Below are positions 1 through 9,297 of a stretch of 64,000 bases of DNA, in pieces. The notes under the pieces were generated by a model. It searched no databases. It had not been told where the DNA came from and was given only the letters and a program-made list of their open reading frames with translations. Source of the stretch: UBA2136 sp047635695 (lineage in GTDB: Bacteria > Pseudomonadota > Alphaproteobacteria > UBA2136); assembly GCA_047635695.1 (NCBI GenBank), contig JBLILN010000008.1, positions 1 to 64,000 on the forward strand, read 5' to 3'. The position numbers and the translations under genes were made by a program. Position 1 is the stretch's first letter. Every line of letters begins with the position of its first letter.

Positions 1-3000
1 CTTCATGCCTTCAAGAAGGTCAATCGTGATTTCTTTACCTTTAGAAATATCACCAACTTTAGCAGCTGATTTACCACCTTTAAGGAAATCTTTAAGACGA
101 ATCACTGTATCTGCTTCCAGAATACGGCGCTCTTCGTTTAAATCCTGTGTGAATTGAGCGATTTCTTGTTCTTCAATTTGAAGCGTACGCTCATCTTTTT
201 CACCGCCACGGCGGTTAAAGACTTTAACACCCACAACTGTACCTGTAACACCTGGTTTCATGCGTAGTGATGTATCACGTACATCAGCCGCTTTTTCACC
301 AAAAATAGCACGTAGAAGTTTTTCTTCTGGTGTCATTGGTGTTTCACCTTTAGGGGTAATTTTACCAACAAGAATGGCACCACCAGCAACTTCAGCACCA
401 ATATGTACAATACCAGATTCATCGAGGTTTTTAAGTGCTTCTTCACCCACGTTTGGAATATCGCGTGTAATTTCTTCAGCACCTAGTTTTGTATCACGTG
501 CAACAACGTCAAATTCATCAATGTGGATAGATGTGTAAACATCGTCACGTACAATACGCTCAGAGATTAAGATACTATCCTCAAAGTTGTAACCGTTCCA
601 AGGCATAAAGGCTACAGTAACGTTACGGCCAAGCGCTAGCTCACCCATATCTGTAGAAGGTCCATCAGCCATGATGTCGCCTGCTTTAACAACGTCGCCA
701 GCGCGTACGATAACACGTTGGTTCAAACAAGAGTTTTGGTTAGAACGTCTGAATTTGCTTGTGCGGTAGATATCAACACCAGACTCACCAGCTTTTAGTT
801 TTTGCGTCACACGGACAACAATACGAGAAGCATCTGCTGTTTCAATAACACCGTCACGTTTCGCGTTAATTGTTACACCAGAGTCTTGTGCAACAATAGC
901 TTCCATACCTGTACCAACAAGCGGTGCTTCCGCTTTAACCAATGGTACAGCTTGACGCATCATGTTCGCACCCATAAGAGCACGGTTAGCATCATCATTC
1001 TCAAGGAATGGGATAAGCGCTGTCGCAATAGACACAACCTGTTGTGGTGATACGTCCATCATGTCCACGTTTTCACGTGGTGCTAGAAGTGTTTCACCTT
1101 TTTGACGAGAAATAACAAGCTCGTCAACCAAGTTGCCTTTATCATCAAGTTTTGTTGAAGCTTGCGCAATGGTATGAGCTGCTTCGTTAATAGCACTTAC
1201 GTAAACAATATCATCTGTCGCTTTACCGTCAATAACTTTACGGAAAGGTGTTTCAATGAAACCGTATTTGTTAATACGTGCGTAAGTTGATAGTGAGTTG
1301 ATCAAACCAATGTTCGGGCCTTCTGGCGTTTCAATTGGGCAAATACGACCATAATGTGTTGGGTGTACGTCACGTACTTCAAAACCAGCACGTTCACGCG
1401 TTAGACCCCCAGGTCCAAGTGCTGAAAGACGACGCTTGTGCGTTACTTCAGAAAGTGGGTTGGTTTGGTCCATAAACTGTGAAAGTTGAGATGACGCAAA
1501 GAACTCACGTAATGCAGCATATAATGGGCGTGCATTTACAAGGTCGTTTGGCATCATTGAAGCAATTTCAGAAGAAGCCATGCGTTCTTTAACGCCACGT
1601 TCCATACGGAGTAAACCGATACGGAATTGGTTTTCCATCAATTCACCAACAGAACGTACACGACGGTTACCAAGGTGGTCAATATCGTCTACCACGTCGT
1701 TACCATCACGAATTTCTAGAAGTTTCTTCATTGTCGCAATAACGTCATCATGTGTAAGAACACGTTTTGTTTCGTCTGTGTTATCAAAACCAAGGCGTGC
1801 GTCCATTTTCATGCGACCCACAGCACTTAAGTCATAACGGTCTTCGCCGAAGAATAAGCCATTAAACATTTTTTCAGAAGCTTCAAGCGTTGCTGGTTCA
1901 CCAGGGCGCATAACCTTGTAAATTTCAGCCAAAGCTTCTTCTTTGTTTGTCACTTTATCAACTTGAAGTGTGTTACGCATGTAAGGGCCAACATTCATGT
2001 GGTCAATTTTAAGCACTTGGAATTTCTTCAAGCCAAGCTCAGCGATTTTTTCAAGCATTTCAAGTGAAATTTCGTCACCAGCGTTAAATAGAACTTCACC
2101 AGACGCGCTATCCACGAGAGGTTCTGCAATGTAACGGCCAAGAAGTTGTTCAACTTCTTGTGCAACCCACTTACAACCACCCTCTTGGATCGTTTTAAGT
2201 TTGCGTTTTGTTAGTTTTTTACCAGCTTCTGCAAGTTTTTCACCTGAGTCAGCGTCAATAAGGTCAGAAGTAAGCTTCACACCTTCATAAAACATTTTAG
2301 TGAACGCAAGTGCAAATTTCTTAGACTTGATGCGTACGTCAACTTTATCGTAGAAAGTATCAAGAATTTCTTGTTCTTCCATACCCATTGCACGCAACAT
2401 ATAAGATGCTGGCAATTTACGACGACGGTCAATACGAACGTGAACATTGTCTTTGTGGTCAAATTCAAAGTCTAACCATGACCCACGGAATGGGATAACA
2501 CGTGCTGAGAATAGGAGTTTACCACTTGAGTGGCTCATGCCTTTATCGTGATCAAAGAAAACACCAGGTGAACGGTGCATTTGAGAAACAACAACACGCT
2601 CTGTACCGTTAATAACGAAAGTCGCATTGTGTGTCATCACAGGAACGTCAGCCAAGTAAACTTCTTGTTCCTTAATGTCTTGAACGCTTTTAGCGCCCGT
2701 ATCTTCATCTTCTTGCCATACAGTCAGACGCATTGTTGCCTTTAAAGGCGCGCCGTATGTCATGTTACGTTGCATACATTCAGCAACGTCAAATTTAGGT
2801 GCGTCGAACGAATAGCTTACGTATTCTAGTTCAGCTGTACCAGTGTTGTCTGTGATAGGGAATACGCCTTTAAAAGCGTCACCTAAACAAGCAACTGTTG
2901 AATCTTTTTTGGTTTCTGCAGGCTCTAAAAACGCTGCGAATGATTTCTTTTGGATTTCTAGTAGACTCGGAAGAGTAGCTACAGATTGAATTTTACCGAA

Positions 3001-3042
3001 ATTCTTACGGATTCTCTTCTTATCAGTGAAGGAGTAACTCAT
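1..3042 (-). CDS. rpoB: DNA-directed RNA polymerase subunit beta, 5' part
   Basis: Beta subunit of RNA polymerase. About 1,014 N-terminal residues are in the window; the C-terminal part lies beyond position 1, so the missing stop is an edge effect. The N-terminus MSYSFTDKKRIRKNFGKI is typical of alphaproteobacterial RpoB. An in-frame ATG two codons upstream (3046-3048) exists, but the AAAGG ribosome site is better spaced for 3042. The rifampicin cluster near positions 1400-1490 reads QLSQFMDQTNPLSEVTHKRR, with the E. coli D516, H526 and S531 equivalents unchanged, so no classical resistance mutation is seen. It follows rplL in the same operon. Confidence 0.97.
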   Translation of the reverse strand, partial: MSYSFTDKKRIRKNFGKIQSVATLPSLLEIQKKSFAAFLEPAETKKDSTVACLGDAFKGVFPITDNTGTAELEYVSYSFDAPKFDVAECMQRNMTYGAPLKATMRLTVWQEDEDTGAKSVQDIKEQEVYLADVPVMTHNATFVINGTERVVVSQMHRSPGVFFDHDKGMSHSSGKLLFSARVIPFRGSWLDFEFDHKDNVHVRIDRRRKLPASYMLRAMGMEEQEILDTFYDKVDVRIKSKKFALAFTKMFYEGVKLTSDLIDADSGEKLAEAGKKLTKRKLKTIQEGGCKWVAQEVEQLLGRYIAEPLVDSASGEVLFNAGDEISLEMLEKIAELGLKKFQVLKIDHMNVGPYMRNTLQVDKVTNKEEALAEIYKVMRPGEPATLEASEKMFNGLFFGEDRYDLSAVGRMKMDARLGFDNTDETKRVLTHDDVIATMKKLLEIRDGNDVVDDIDHLGNRRVRSVGELMENQFRIGLLRMERGVKERMASSEIASMMPNDLVNARPLYAALREFFASSQLSQFMDQTNPLSEVTHKRRLSALGPGGLTRERAGFEVRDVHPTHYGRICPIETPEGPNIGLINSLSTYARINKYGFIETPFRKVIDGKATDDIVYVSAINEAAHTIAQASTKLDDKGNLVDELVISRQKGETLLAPRENVDMMDVSPQQVVSIATALIPFLENDDANRALMGANMMRQAVPLVKAEAPLVGTGMEAIVAQDSGVTINAKRDGVIETADASRIVVRVTQKLKAGESGVDIYRTSKFRRSNQNSCLNQRVIVRAGDVVKAGDIMADGPSTDMGELALGRNVTVAFMPWNGYNFEDSILISERIVRDDVYTSIHIDEFDVVARDTKLGAEEITRDIPNVGEEALKNLDESGIVHIGAEVAGGAILVGKITPKGETPMTPEEKLLRAIFGEKAADVRDTSLRMKPGVTGTVVGVKVFNRRGGEKDERTLQIEEQEIAQFTQDLNEERRILEADTVIRLKDFLKGGKSAAKVGDISKGKEITIDLLEGMK

Positions 3043-3196
3043 ATTCATATACCTTTGCGCTAGTTGTATATTCTTCATGCCTCTTGCATGCTCGCCACAA
3101 GGTTTCATTTTTTTTAAAGAGGAACCAAACTTTGGCGTAAATAAAACCTCTTGTCTTTACCTTAAGAAAATATATTCCTTAAAGACGGCAGAATGC

Positions 3197-3217
3197 CAGC
3201 AGTCAAAATGACTGCTG
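3197..3217 (-). promoter_or_regulatory. rplL-rpoB intercistronic hairpin
   Basis: A perfect 9-bp inverted repeat (CAGCAGTCA / TGACTGCTG) with a 3-nt loop sits in the 204-bp gap between rplL and rpoB. No T run follows on the transcribed strand, so it is not a strong terminator. By analogy with the E. coli rplL-rpoB spacer it may be an attenuator or RNase III processing site; that role is inferred. Confidence 0.5.
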
Positions 3218-3246
3218 ACTCTCTACCAAAGTATGTATCAATCGAA

Positions 3247-3615
3247 CTATTTAAGTTCAACAGTAGCACCAGCTTCAACAAGTTGCTTCTGGATATCAGC
3301 AGCGTCGTCTTTAGAAACGCCTTCTTTAATCACTGCAGGAGCAGATTCAACTAGATCTTTAGCTTCTTTCAAGCCAAGACCTGTGATTGCACGTACAGCT
3401 TTAATTGCTGAGATTTTGTTTTCGCCGAATGTCGTCATTACAACGTCGAATTCAGTTTGTTCAGCAGCAGCTTCACCACCACCAGCAGCGGCAGCAGGAG
3501 CAGCAGCAGCAGCAGCGCTTACGCCCCACTCTTCTTCAAGAGTTTTAACGAGTTCAGCAACTTCCATTACTGTTAGAGTAGAAAGTGTGTCTTTAATTGC
3601 ATTTAGATCTGCCAT
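3247..3615 (-). CDS. rplL: 50S ribosomal protein L7/L12
   Basis: Stalk protein of the large ribosomal subunit that recruits translational GTPases. It has 122 residues, the normal length. The N-terminal dimerisation domain (about 1-35) is followed by an Ala/Gly hinge (about 36-50) and the C-terminal domain with the conserved segment VKTIKEVR-like KISAIKAVRAITGLGLKEAK. It lies 57 bp after rplJ in the usual L10-L7/L12 pair. An open frame on the other strand across the Ala-rich hinge is a shadow. Confidence 0.98.
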   Translation of the reverse strand: MADLNAIKDTLSTLTVMEVAELVKTLEEEWGVSAAAAAAPAAAAGGGEAAAEQTEFDVVMTTFGENKISAIKAVRAITGLGLKEAKDLVESAPAVIKEGVSKDDAADIQKQLVEAGATVELK

Positions 3616-3672
3616 TTTAATATTCCTTTATTTAAAAGTATGTATGTTAAATTATTTAACGATTTCCAATAG

Positions 3673-4182
3673 TTACGCTGCTTTAGACTTTGCGTCCAAT
3701 ACACGTACCAAGCTTGTGCCAGGTTCGTTAATTGTGCGCACCAACTGTGTAGCTGGAGCCATAAGTGTACCCAATAGTTTCCCGCGAATTTCATCAAGTG
3801 ACGGCATTTTAGACAATGCTTCAACACCAGCTTGATCAAGCTTCGTTTCACCCATAGCACCACCGAGAATCTCGAATGCTTTATGTGTGTCGGCGAACTT
3901 TTGGGCAATTTTAGCAGCAGAAACAACGTCAGTACCCATTGTTAGAATCGTTGGACCTGTCATGAACTCTTTCAAGTTAGCGTAAGGTGTTCCGTCAAAG
4001 GCGATTTTAGCTAAACGGTTTTTGCAAACTTGTACAATACCTGTTTCGCCACGCATTTGTGAACGCAATTCTTCCAATTCCGATACCGTAGTACCGTCAT
4101 AACGAGCAACAACAATGGACTCAACACCGTTAAGTGTTTCGTTAAGCTCTTTAACAAAAGCTATTTTTTGAGCTTTATCCAT
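3673..4182 (-). CDS. rplJ: 50S ribosomal protein L10
   Basis: Base of the ribosomal stalk; it binds 23S rRNA and carries L7/L12 dimers. It has 169 residues with the typical opening MDKAQKIAFVKELNETL and the helical C-terminal tail that binds L7/L12. The start has an AGGAGA ribosome site directly upstream. A 249-bp leader separates it from rplA, fitting autogenous control by the L10 complex. Confidence 0.98.
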   Translation of the reverse strand: MDKAQKIAFVKELNETLNGVESIVVARYDGTTVSELEELRSQMRGETGIVQVCKNRLAKIAFDGTPYANLKEFMTGPTILTMGTDVVSAAKIAQKFADTHKAFEILGGAMGETKLDQAGVEALSKMPSLDEIRGKLLGTLMAPATQLVRTINEPGTSLVRVLDAKSKAA

Positions 4183-4194
4183 TAGATTTCTCCT

Positions 4195-4420
4195 ATTTAA
4201 TTAGAATAGAAAGATTATTCTTCCTATTCTTCCCTATGTTCGCCTGTTGATTTAAATGACATACTTTTTCGTTTCCAAAAAAACTTTGTCACTGTCTCGG
4301 ACGGATAATACATAAGTATTGATTAAGAAGGATTCAACCCCTTCGCCGTCTTTCTTCAACAGGCTGACTATTTATTACAAGAACAAATAGCCAAATATCG
4401 CACAGGCCCGAAGGTCTGAA
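4195..4420 (-). promoter_or_regulatory. Putative L10 leader (autoregulatory 5' region of rplJ-rplL)
   Basis: The untranslated stretch between rplA and rplJ contains several short inverted segments and purine-rich runs. In most bacteria the L10-(L7/L12) complex binds this leader and represses translation. I assign it by position and length; I have not folded it, and a covariance-model search with the Rfam L10_leader model would decide it. Confidence 0.45.
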
Positions 4421-4431
4421 CAATAAATTAT

Positions 4432-5124
4432 TTAAGCAACTGAGCTCATATCAAGCTTGATACCAGGGCCCATTGTAGAAGTAACATTCATTTTCATGAT
4501 GTACTGGCCTTTAGCGCCAGAAGGCTTATCAGCTTTAATACGCGCCGTTAGTGCCTTAATGTTAGCTTCTAGCTTATCTGCACCGAATGATTTCTTACCA
4601 ACAAGAGCATGAACGATACCGTTCTTCTCTGTGCGGAATTCAACCATACCAGCACGAATGTCTTCAATAGCCTTCGTTACGTTAGGTGTTACCGTACCCA
4701 ATTTAGGGTTAGGCATTAAACCTTTAGGTCCAAGGATTTTACCAAGTTGACCAACGATAGGCATACAATCAGGTGCCGCTACGATGATATCAAAATCGAG
4801 AAAACCACCCTTAACCTTAGCGGCTAAGTCTTCAGCACCAATAACATCTGCACCAGCTTTTTTAGCGGCTTCAGCTGCGTCGCCTTTAGCGAATACAGCG
4901 ATGCGAGATACTTTACCAGTACCGTGTGGTAGTACAATTGTACCACGTAACATTTGATCTGCATGACGAGGGTCAAGGTTCAAGTTATAGGAAACTTCAA
5001 CTGACTCATCAAATTTTGCGTTCTGACAACCCAATAGTGTTGTCACCGCTTCACTTAAAACATAGAACTTTTCACGGTCCACAGTTTCAAGATTAGACTT
5101 TATTCTTTTAGCGAGCTTTGCCAT
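4432..5124 (-). CDS. rplA: 50S ribosomal protein L1
   Basis: Large-subunit protein of the L1 stalk and translational repressor of its own operon. It has 230 residues, the normal length. The family signature around GQLGKILGPKGLMPNPK and the following GTVTPNV are plain. It lies 73 bp downstream of rplK in the same transcript. Confidence 0.98.
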   Translation of the reverse strand: MAKLAKRIKSNLETVDREKFYVLSEAVTTLLGCQNAKFDESVEVSYNLNLDPRHADQMLRGTIVLPHGTGKVSRIAVFAKGDAAEAAKKAGADVIGAEDLAAKVKGGFLDFDIIVAAPDCMPIVGQLGKILGPKGLMPNPKLGTVTPNVTKAIEDIRAGMVEFRTEKNGIVHALVGKKSFGADKLEANIKALTARIKADKPSGAKGQYIMKMNVTSTMGPGIKLDMSSVA

Positions 5125-5197
5125 TTTAGCGCTCTCCTACTTTATATTGTAGTTATATTAAACAACCTCACAAACGTGAGAAACTTAGAAGTAATCT

Positions 5198-5632
5198 TTA
5201 GTCGACTACTTCAAGTCCCATAGCATGTGCACTACCAGCGATAATTTTCACTGCTGCTTCCATGTCGTTTGCATTAAGATCTTTCATTTTGATAGTCGCA
5301 ATTTCTTCAAGTTGCTTGCGGTTCACTTTACCAATCGTACCTGCACCTGAGTTCGGAGCACCATGACCTTTAGCGATTTTAGCCGCTTTGCGAAGCAAGA
5401 AGCTTGCAGGTGGTGTCTTCATTTCAAATGTAAATGTACGGTCAGCGTAAGCTGTGATGATCACAGGAACCGGCGCGCCTTTTTCAATTTCTTGAGTGGC
5501 AGCGTTGAAGGCTTTACAGAATTCCATAATGTTAAGACCCTTTTGACCGAGGGCTGGACCTACTGGAGGGCTAGGGTTAGCGCCGCCTGCAGGTACCTGG
5601 AGTTTAATATAACCAATAATTTTTTTCGCCAT
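5198..5632 (-). CDS. rplK: 50S ribosomal protein L11
   Basis: Protein of the GTPase-associated centre. It has 144 residues. The N-terminal VPAGGANPSPPVGPALGQ segment and the C-terminal 23S-rRNA-binding domain with KMKDLNAN are conserved. It is the first gene of the rplKAJL-rpoB transcript here. Unusually, it is not directly preceded by nusG; pepF and an M50-like gene lie between them, and a terminator separates pepF from rplK. Confidence 0.98.
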   Translation of the reverse strand: MAKKIIGYIKLQVPAGGANPSPPVGPALGQKGLNIMEFCKAFNAATQEIEKGAPVPVIITAYADRTFTFEMKTPPASFLLRKAAKIAKGHGAPNSGAGTIGKVNRKQLEEIATIKMKDLNANDMEAAVKIIAGSAHAMGLEVVD

Positions 5633-5711
5633 TTTTTAACACTCCAGTTTTTACATTAATTTACGTCCCGTTGGCCCCTTCTATAGAGATGGAACCCACA
5701 GTAACAGTCAG

Positions 5712-5740
5712 CTATTATCACGTAATAACGTTCATGTAAA
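5712..5740 (-). promoter_or_regulatory. Candidate sigma-70 promoter of rplK operon
   Basis: On the minus strand TTTACA is followed after 17 bp by TAATAG (an overlapping GATAAT gives 15 bp spacing). It lies about 80 bp upstream of rplK and downstream of the pepF terminator, where an independent promoter is needed. Confidence 0.4.
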
Positions 5741-5828
5741 GATATTTTTGGTATGTTTATGTTTTTATTCTTATAGAATTTACAAGTTAAAAAAGGATAT
5801 ACCCTTTATAATTGAATGACAAGGCAAA

Positions 5829-5862
5829 AAAAAGACCCTGCAAATGCAGAGCCTTTTTTTTC
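5829..5862 (-). terminator. pepF terminator (AT-rich, possibly bidirectional)
   Basis: A short stem (CTGCA / TGCAG, positions 5838-5849) is flanked by A and T runs on both sides. It follows pepF and is preceded in the transcript by ATCGAA (5860-5865). It would separate pepF from the rplK operon. Confidence 0.7.
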
Positions 5863-5873
5863 GATGGTTTAGG

Positions 5874-7700
5874 TTATTTAGTATAACCTAGTTTTTTAGC
5901 CAACACTTCAGCTTCATCTAACCATTTAGATACTGAACACTTAATACCACCCGTCCAAAAATCTGGATCTTTCGGGTCTAAGCCAAACGGCTTCATTAAG
6001 TCAACAGCACCTTCAGTACCACCCTTACGTAAAAGGTCTAGGTACATTGGTTCAAACTTATCACCATGCGCATCCTTCGTTGCAAACAAGCTTTGCGTGA
6101 ACAATTCACCAAAGGCGTAAGCATATACATAGAACGGGTTCATGAAGTGACCGACATAGCTCCATAGGTTTTCCATATTGCTATGGTCAAACAATGTACC
6201 GTCAGCACCATAAAGCTCAGCAGTTACATCCAGCCATGCTTCATTAAAGTCACCAACTGTCAACTTACCGTCTTTACGGGCAGCATGAATTTTTTGCTCA
6301 AAGTTAGAAAAGCTAATTTGACGTACAACCGTATTCATAAAGTCGTCGACTTTACCCATCAGCAATACAAGCCTTTCTTGATCATCAGTGATCTGTGACA
6401 ACATATGGTTAAAAGTAATCATCTCACCAAAGATACTGGCCGTCTCAGCGTACACCATAGGTGCATGCCACATAAGTGAACCTTGCTTTTCAGCTGCAAG
6501 CATACCATGTACACCATGACCAAGCTCATGAGCCGCCGTCATAACGTCACGTATTGAACCTTGATGGTTAAGGAAGTTATAGCTACGAATTTCACTACCT
6601 GGGAATGTACCAGAAGCATTAAACGCACCACCTTGTTTACCTTTTACCGCAGGAGCATCAACCCAGTTACTATCAAGTATCGTTTTCACTAAACCTGCAA
6701 GTGTCGGACTAAACGAACCATAAGCATCAAGAACAGTCTTCCTCGTGTCGTCCCAGCTAATAATGCTCTTACTTGCAAAAGGCAAGTTCGCATTACGGTC
6801 AGACCAAGGCATTGGCAATGTAAAGTTACAAATTTCAGCTTTTAGCTTGTAAAAACGTTGAGCTTCATCAGCACCCACAGTATTTACAGCTTCATGTAAA
6901 GCATCAACTGTTGCATCGTCCACCTTCGAACCAATATTACGGCTCGACATAGGCGTTGCATAACCACGCTGATCATCGCTTACAGCCTTAGAACCCATAA
7001 CAAGGTTTAAAGCGCGTGAACGATAACGTGTGAAGTATTGATCAGCTAAACCACTGTTTACAGACTTTAAAGCCTCTAAACGCACAGCTGCGTCTTCACC
7101 TTCACTCATAACGTGAAGCGCTTCAGTAAGCGTATGCTCTTTACCTTGAATAGAAAAGCTTAACTCAGCTTCCATCTCATCACAAAAATCATCCCACTCA
7201 CCGCCACCAAAAGGTGAACGCATAGAAAGGGCCTGCTCAACGTCTTCCGCTAACATATACTTAGCCTGCTCGCGAATCTCATCCAGCATAGGTTTATGAT
7301 GCTTAACAACCGCGTCTGTTTTTAATAGCCCCTGATAAACAGCTTCGTCTAACGCCACCACTTCATGACTAAAGAAGTTCATGTGTAATGCCGCCGCCTT
7401 TGAAACAGCCTCAGATATTTGACTACTGCGTTGCTTGATAGCTTCATTGGTCACGTCAGTTGACGTGTTCAAGAACATAAAATATTCAAGCTTGTTGCCT
7501 AAGTCAGTAATTTCACAGTCAGCCGTAATAGCAGCGCCAAGGCTTGTACTCAGCTGGCCTTTATAGCCACCGTAATTTTGAATAAGTTTAATAAGTTTAT
7601 TAAGATCAGCGTCAATTTGCGGATCTTGCATTGATTGATAAAGTGCGCTTAAGTCCCAACGGACATTTTCGGCACCAGTAATTACTTTTTTAGAAGTCAT
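5874..7700 (-). CDS. pepF: Oligoendopeptidase F, M3 family
   Basis: Cytosolic zinc metallopeptidase cleaving oligopeptides. It has 608 residues, normal for the M3B oligoendopeptidase F family. The zinc motif HELGHGVHG is clear, with the third-ligand glutamate region (AETASIFGEM) downstream. N-terminal helical lobe about 1-200, catalytic domain about 210-600. It sits between nusG and rplK, splitting a normally contiguous cluster, and ends at its own terminator. Substrate preference cannot be told from sequence. Confidence 0.93.
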   Translation of the reverse strand: MTSKKVITGAENVRWDLSALYQSMQDPQIDADLNKLIKLIQNYGGYKGQLSTSLGAAITADCEITDLGNKLEYFMFLNTSTDVTNEAIKQRSSQISEAVSKAAALHMNFFSHEVVALDEAVYQGLLKTDAVVKHHKPMLDEIREQAKYMLAEDVEQALSMRSPFGGGEWDDFCDEMEAELSFSIQGKEHTLTEALHVMSEGEDAAVRLEALKSVNSGLADQYFTRYRSRALNLVMGSKAVSDDQRGYATPMSSRNIGSKVDDATVDALHEAVNTVGADEAQRFYKLKAEICNFTLPMPWSDRNANLPFASKSIISWDDTRKTVLDAYGSFSPTLAGLVKTILDSNWVDAPAVKGKQGGAFNASGTFPGSEIRSYNFLNHQGSIRDVMTAAHELGHGVHGMLAAEKQGSLMWHAPMVYAETASIFGEMITFNHMLSQITDDQERLVLLMGKVDDFMNTVVRQISFSNFEQKIHAARKDGKLTVGDFNEAWLDVTAELYGADGTLFDHSNMENLWSYVGHFMNPFYVYAYAFGELFTQSLFATKDAHGDKFEPMYLDLLRKGGTEGAVDLMKPFGLDPKDPDFWTGGIKCSVSKWLDEAEVLAKKLGYTK

Positions 7701-7885
7701 AAGTGTATCCTTAGCGGTTAATTCCGCATCTGGTTATAAAAGTAACAAAAGATTTATTGTTTAACAATACTTGTTATAAGAACCATGCAATCAAAAATCA
7801 AGCTTGTTTATTTATTTATTCATGAATATAATCCCCTTAAAGACAATAAAGGGTAAAAAATATCGAGACATTATATTTCTTCGGC

Positions 7886-8545
7886 ATGCTTACAGCAGCT
7901 ATTATCATCTCTCGCACCCCTTTGCGCTACCCCTTTACTTGGATGGAAACATTCTTTCATGAATTGAGCCACGGCCTTGCCTGTATTTTTACCTTTGGTC
8001 GTATCCACCGCATTACACTCGAATTTAATGGTGCGGGCTGCTGTTCTACCTATGGCGGGTTTCGCATCCCCACCCTTCTTGCTGGTTATGCTGGCGCAGT
8101 AACTTGGGGTGCCGTAATTTACTTGGCTGGCTGGTCACTAAACACCACTAACGACATCTTTTTATTACATGTACTTATGGGCACACTCGGCTTCGTGACA
8201 CTGTTTTGGGTGCGTAGTTTCACCACCCTACTCATTATCGCCATTATGTTTTTCATTTTTTACATACCAACCCTAATGCCAGACACAGCATTCCCTGCCT
8301 ACGCCCTCGAATTCTATGGTATTTATGTGGTACAAAGCGCCATCAGTGCCCCTTTAAACCTCATTGATGGTAGGCATGAAGGTGACGGTGCCGACTTAGC
8401 CGACATCACCCTTATCTTCCCTGAAGGTGTGTGGATTGTATTATGGTTTTTATATGCTCTTGTTGTCACATTTTGGCTGTGGCAGGTAACCATTCTCCCC
8501 AGCGACCGTATTGTGCATAATATCGCCTGGATGCCGTTTATATAA
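7886..8545 (+). CDS. M50-like membrane zinc metallopeptidase (putative)
   Basis: A 219-residue multi-pass membrane protein with an HExxH motif near the N-terminus (FFHELSHGL, about residues 27-35), as in M50B-like/site-2-protease-type families. Five or so hydrophobic segments follow, including the gly-rich LLAGYAGAVTWGAV. The usual second catalytic motif (NPDG or DG type) is not obvious; the LIDGRHEGDGAD segment near residue 160 contains a DG. The start is uncertain: no good ribosome site precedes 7886 and no other ATG lies in frame nearby. It converges with nusG, opposite to the flanking genes. Function is inferred from the motif only. Confidence 0.6.
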   Translation: MLTAAIIISRTPLRYPFTWMETFFHELSHGLACIFTFGRIHRITLEFNGAGCCSTYGGFRIPTLLAGYAGAVTWGAVIYLAGWSLNTTNDIFLLHVLMGTLGFVTLFWVRSFTTLLIIAIMFFIFYIPTLMPDTAFPAYALEFYGIYVVQSAISAPLNLIDGRHEGDGADLADITLIFPEGVWIVLWFLYALVVTFWLWQVTILPSDRIVHNIAWMPFI

Positions 8546-8563
8546 CCAACAACACCCCTGCAT

Positions 8564-8592
8564 AAAAAAACCTCCATAACGGAGGCTTTTTT
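8564..8592. terminator. Bidirectional intrinsic terminator
   Basis: CCTCC (8571-8575) pairs with GGAGG (8581-8585); an A run precedes and a T run follows, so it can serve both the M50-like gene and convergent nusG. Confidence 0.8.
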
Positions 8593-8639
8593 ATTTAAGA
8601 CAATCACTTTAAAAACTCATAAAGCGATTGTTTGTGTTC

Positions 8640-9296
8640 TTATAGTTTTTCAAGCTGTACATAGTCGAGCTCGATCGGTGTTGTACGACCGAAGATAGAA
8701 ACAGATACACTAATTTTACCTGTCGCTTCGTCCACGCCTTCAACCAAACCTTGGAATGTCGCAAACGGACCTTCCAGTACGCGAATTTCTTGACCAACTT
8801 CAATGTCAATGATCGTGCGCTCTTGTTCTACACCATCTTCCATTTGCTGAAGCATACGTTCTGCTTCTTTATCAGAAATAGGTAAAGGCTTACGGCCACT
8901 TTCAGCACCAATAAATCCGATAACGTGTGTTGTACCCTTAATAAGGATCCACACTTCATCAGTCATTTGTGCCTTCACAAGAACATAACCAGGGTAAAAC
9001 TTGCGTTCAGAACTAACCTTAACGCCTTTTTTAACTTCAGTCACTTGCTCAACAGGAATAAGAACGTCTTCAATAAGCTTGTCCATACCTGTCATAATAG
9101 CTTGCTCTGTAATGGCAGACTTTACACGCTTCTCGTAGTTACTACGTGCCTGTATCACGTACCAACGGGCACGTTTTTTCGGCTTACCTTTTTTAGCAGG
9201 CGCCTCTTTAGAATCTGTTTTTTTAGTTTCTGTAGCCACAATCGATTCTGCGTTTTCTGCTACTTCAGTGTTTTCTACTTGATCTTTATTTACCAT
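8640..9296 (-). CDS. nusG: Transcription termination/antitermination protein NusG
   Basis: Elongation factor that binds RNA polymerase and couples it to Rho or the ribosome. I choose the ATG at 9296 because GGAGCGGAG sits just upstream; it gives 218 residues. The NGN domain starts at about residue 43 (RWYVIQARSNYEKRV) and the C-terminal KOW domain carries the VGQEIRVLEGPFATFQG segment. The first about 42 residues are an extra acidic then Lys/Pro-rich extension absent from E. coli NusG. It starts 1 bp after the secE stop, so the two are translationally coupled. Confidence 0.96.
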   Translation of the reverse strand: MVNKDQVENTEVAENAESIVATETKKTDSKEAPAKKGKPKKRARWYVIQARSNYEKRVKSAITEQAIMTGMDKLIEDVLIPVEQVTEVKKGVKVSSERKFYPGYVLVKAQMTDEVWILIKGTTHVIGFIGAESGRKPLPISDKEAERMLQQMEDGVEQERTIIDIEVGQEIRVLEGPFATFQGLVEGVDEATGKISVSVSIFGRTTPIELDYVQLEKL

Positions 9297-9297
9297 T

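Noticed and set aside
3233..3835. Long Ala/Ser-rich open frame opposite rplL-rplJ
   Set aside because: Antisense shadow of the Ala-rich L7/L12 hinge; two ribosomal proteins are certain on the other strand.
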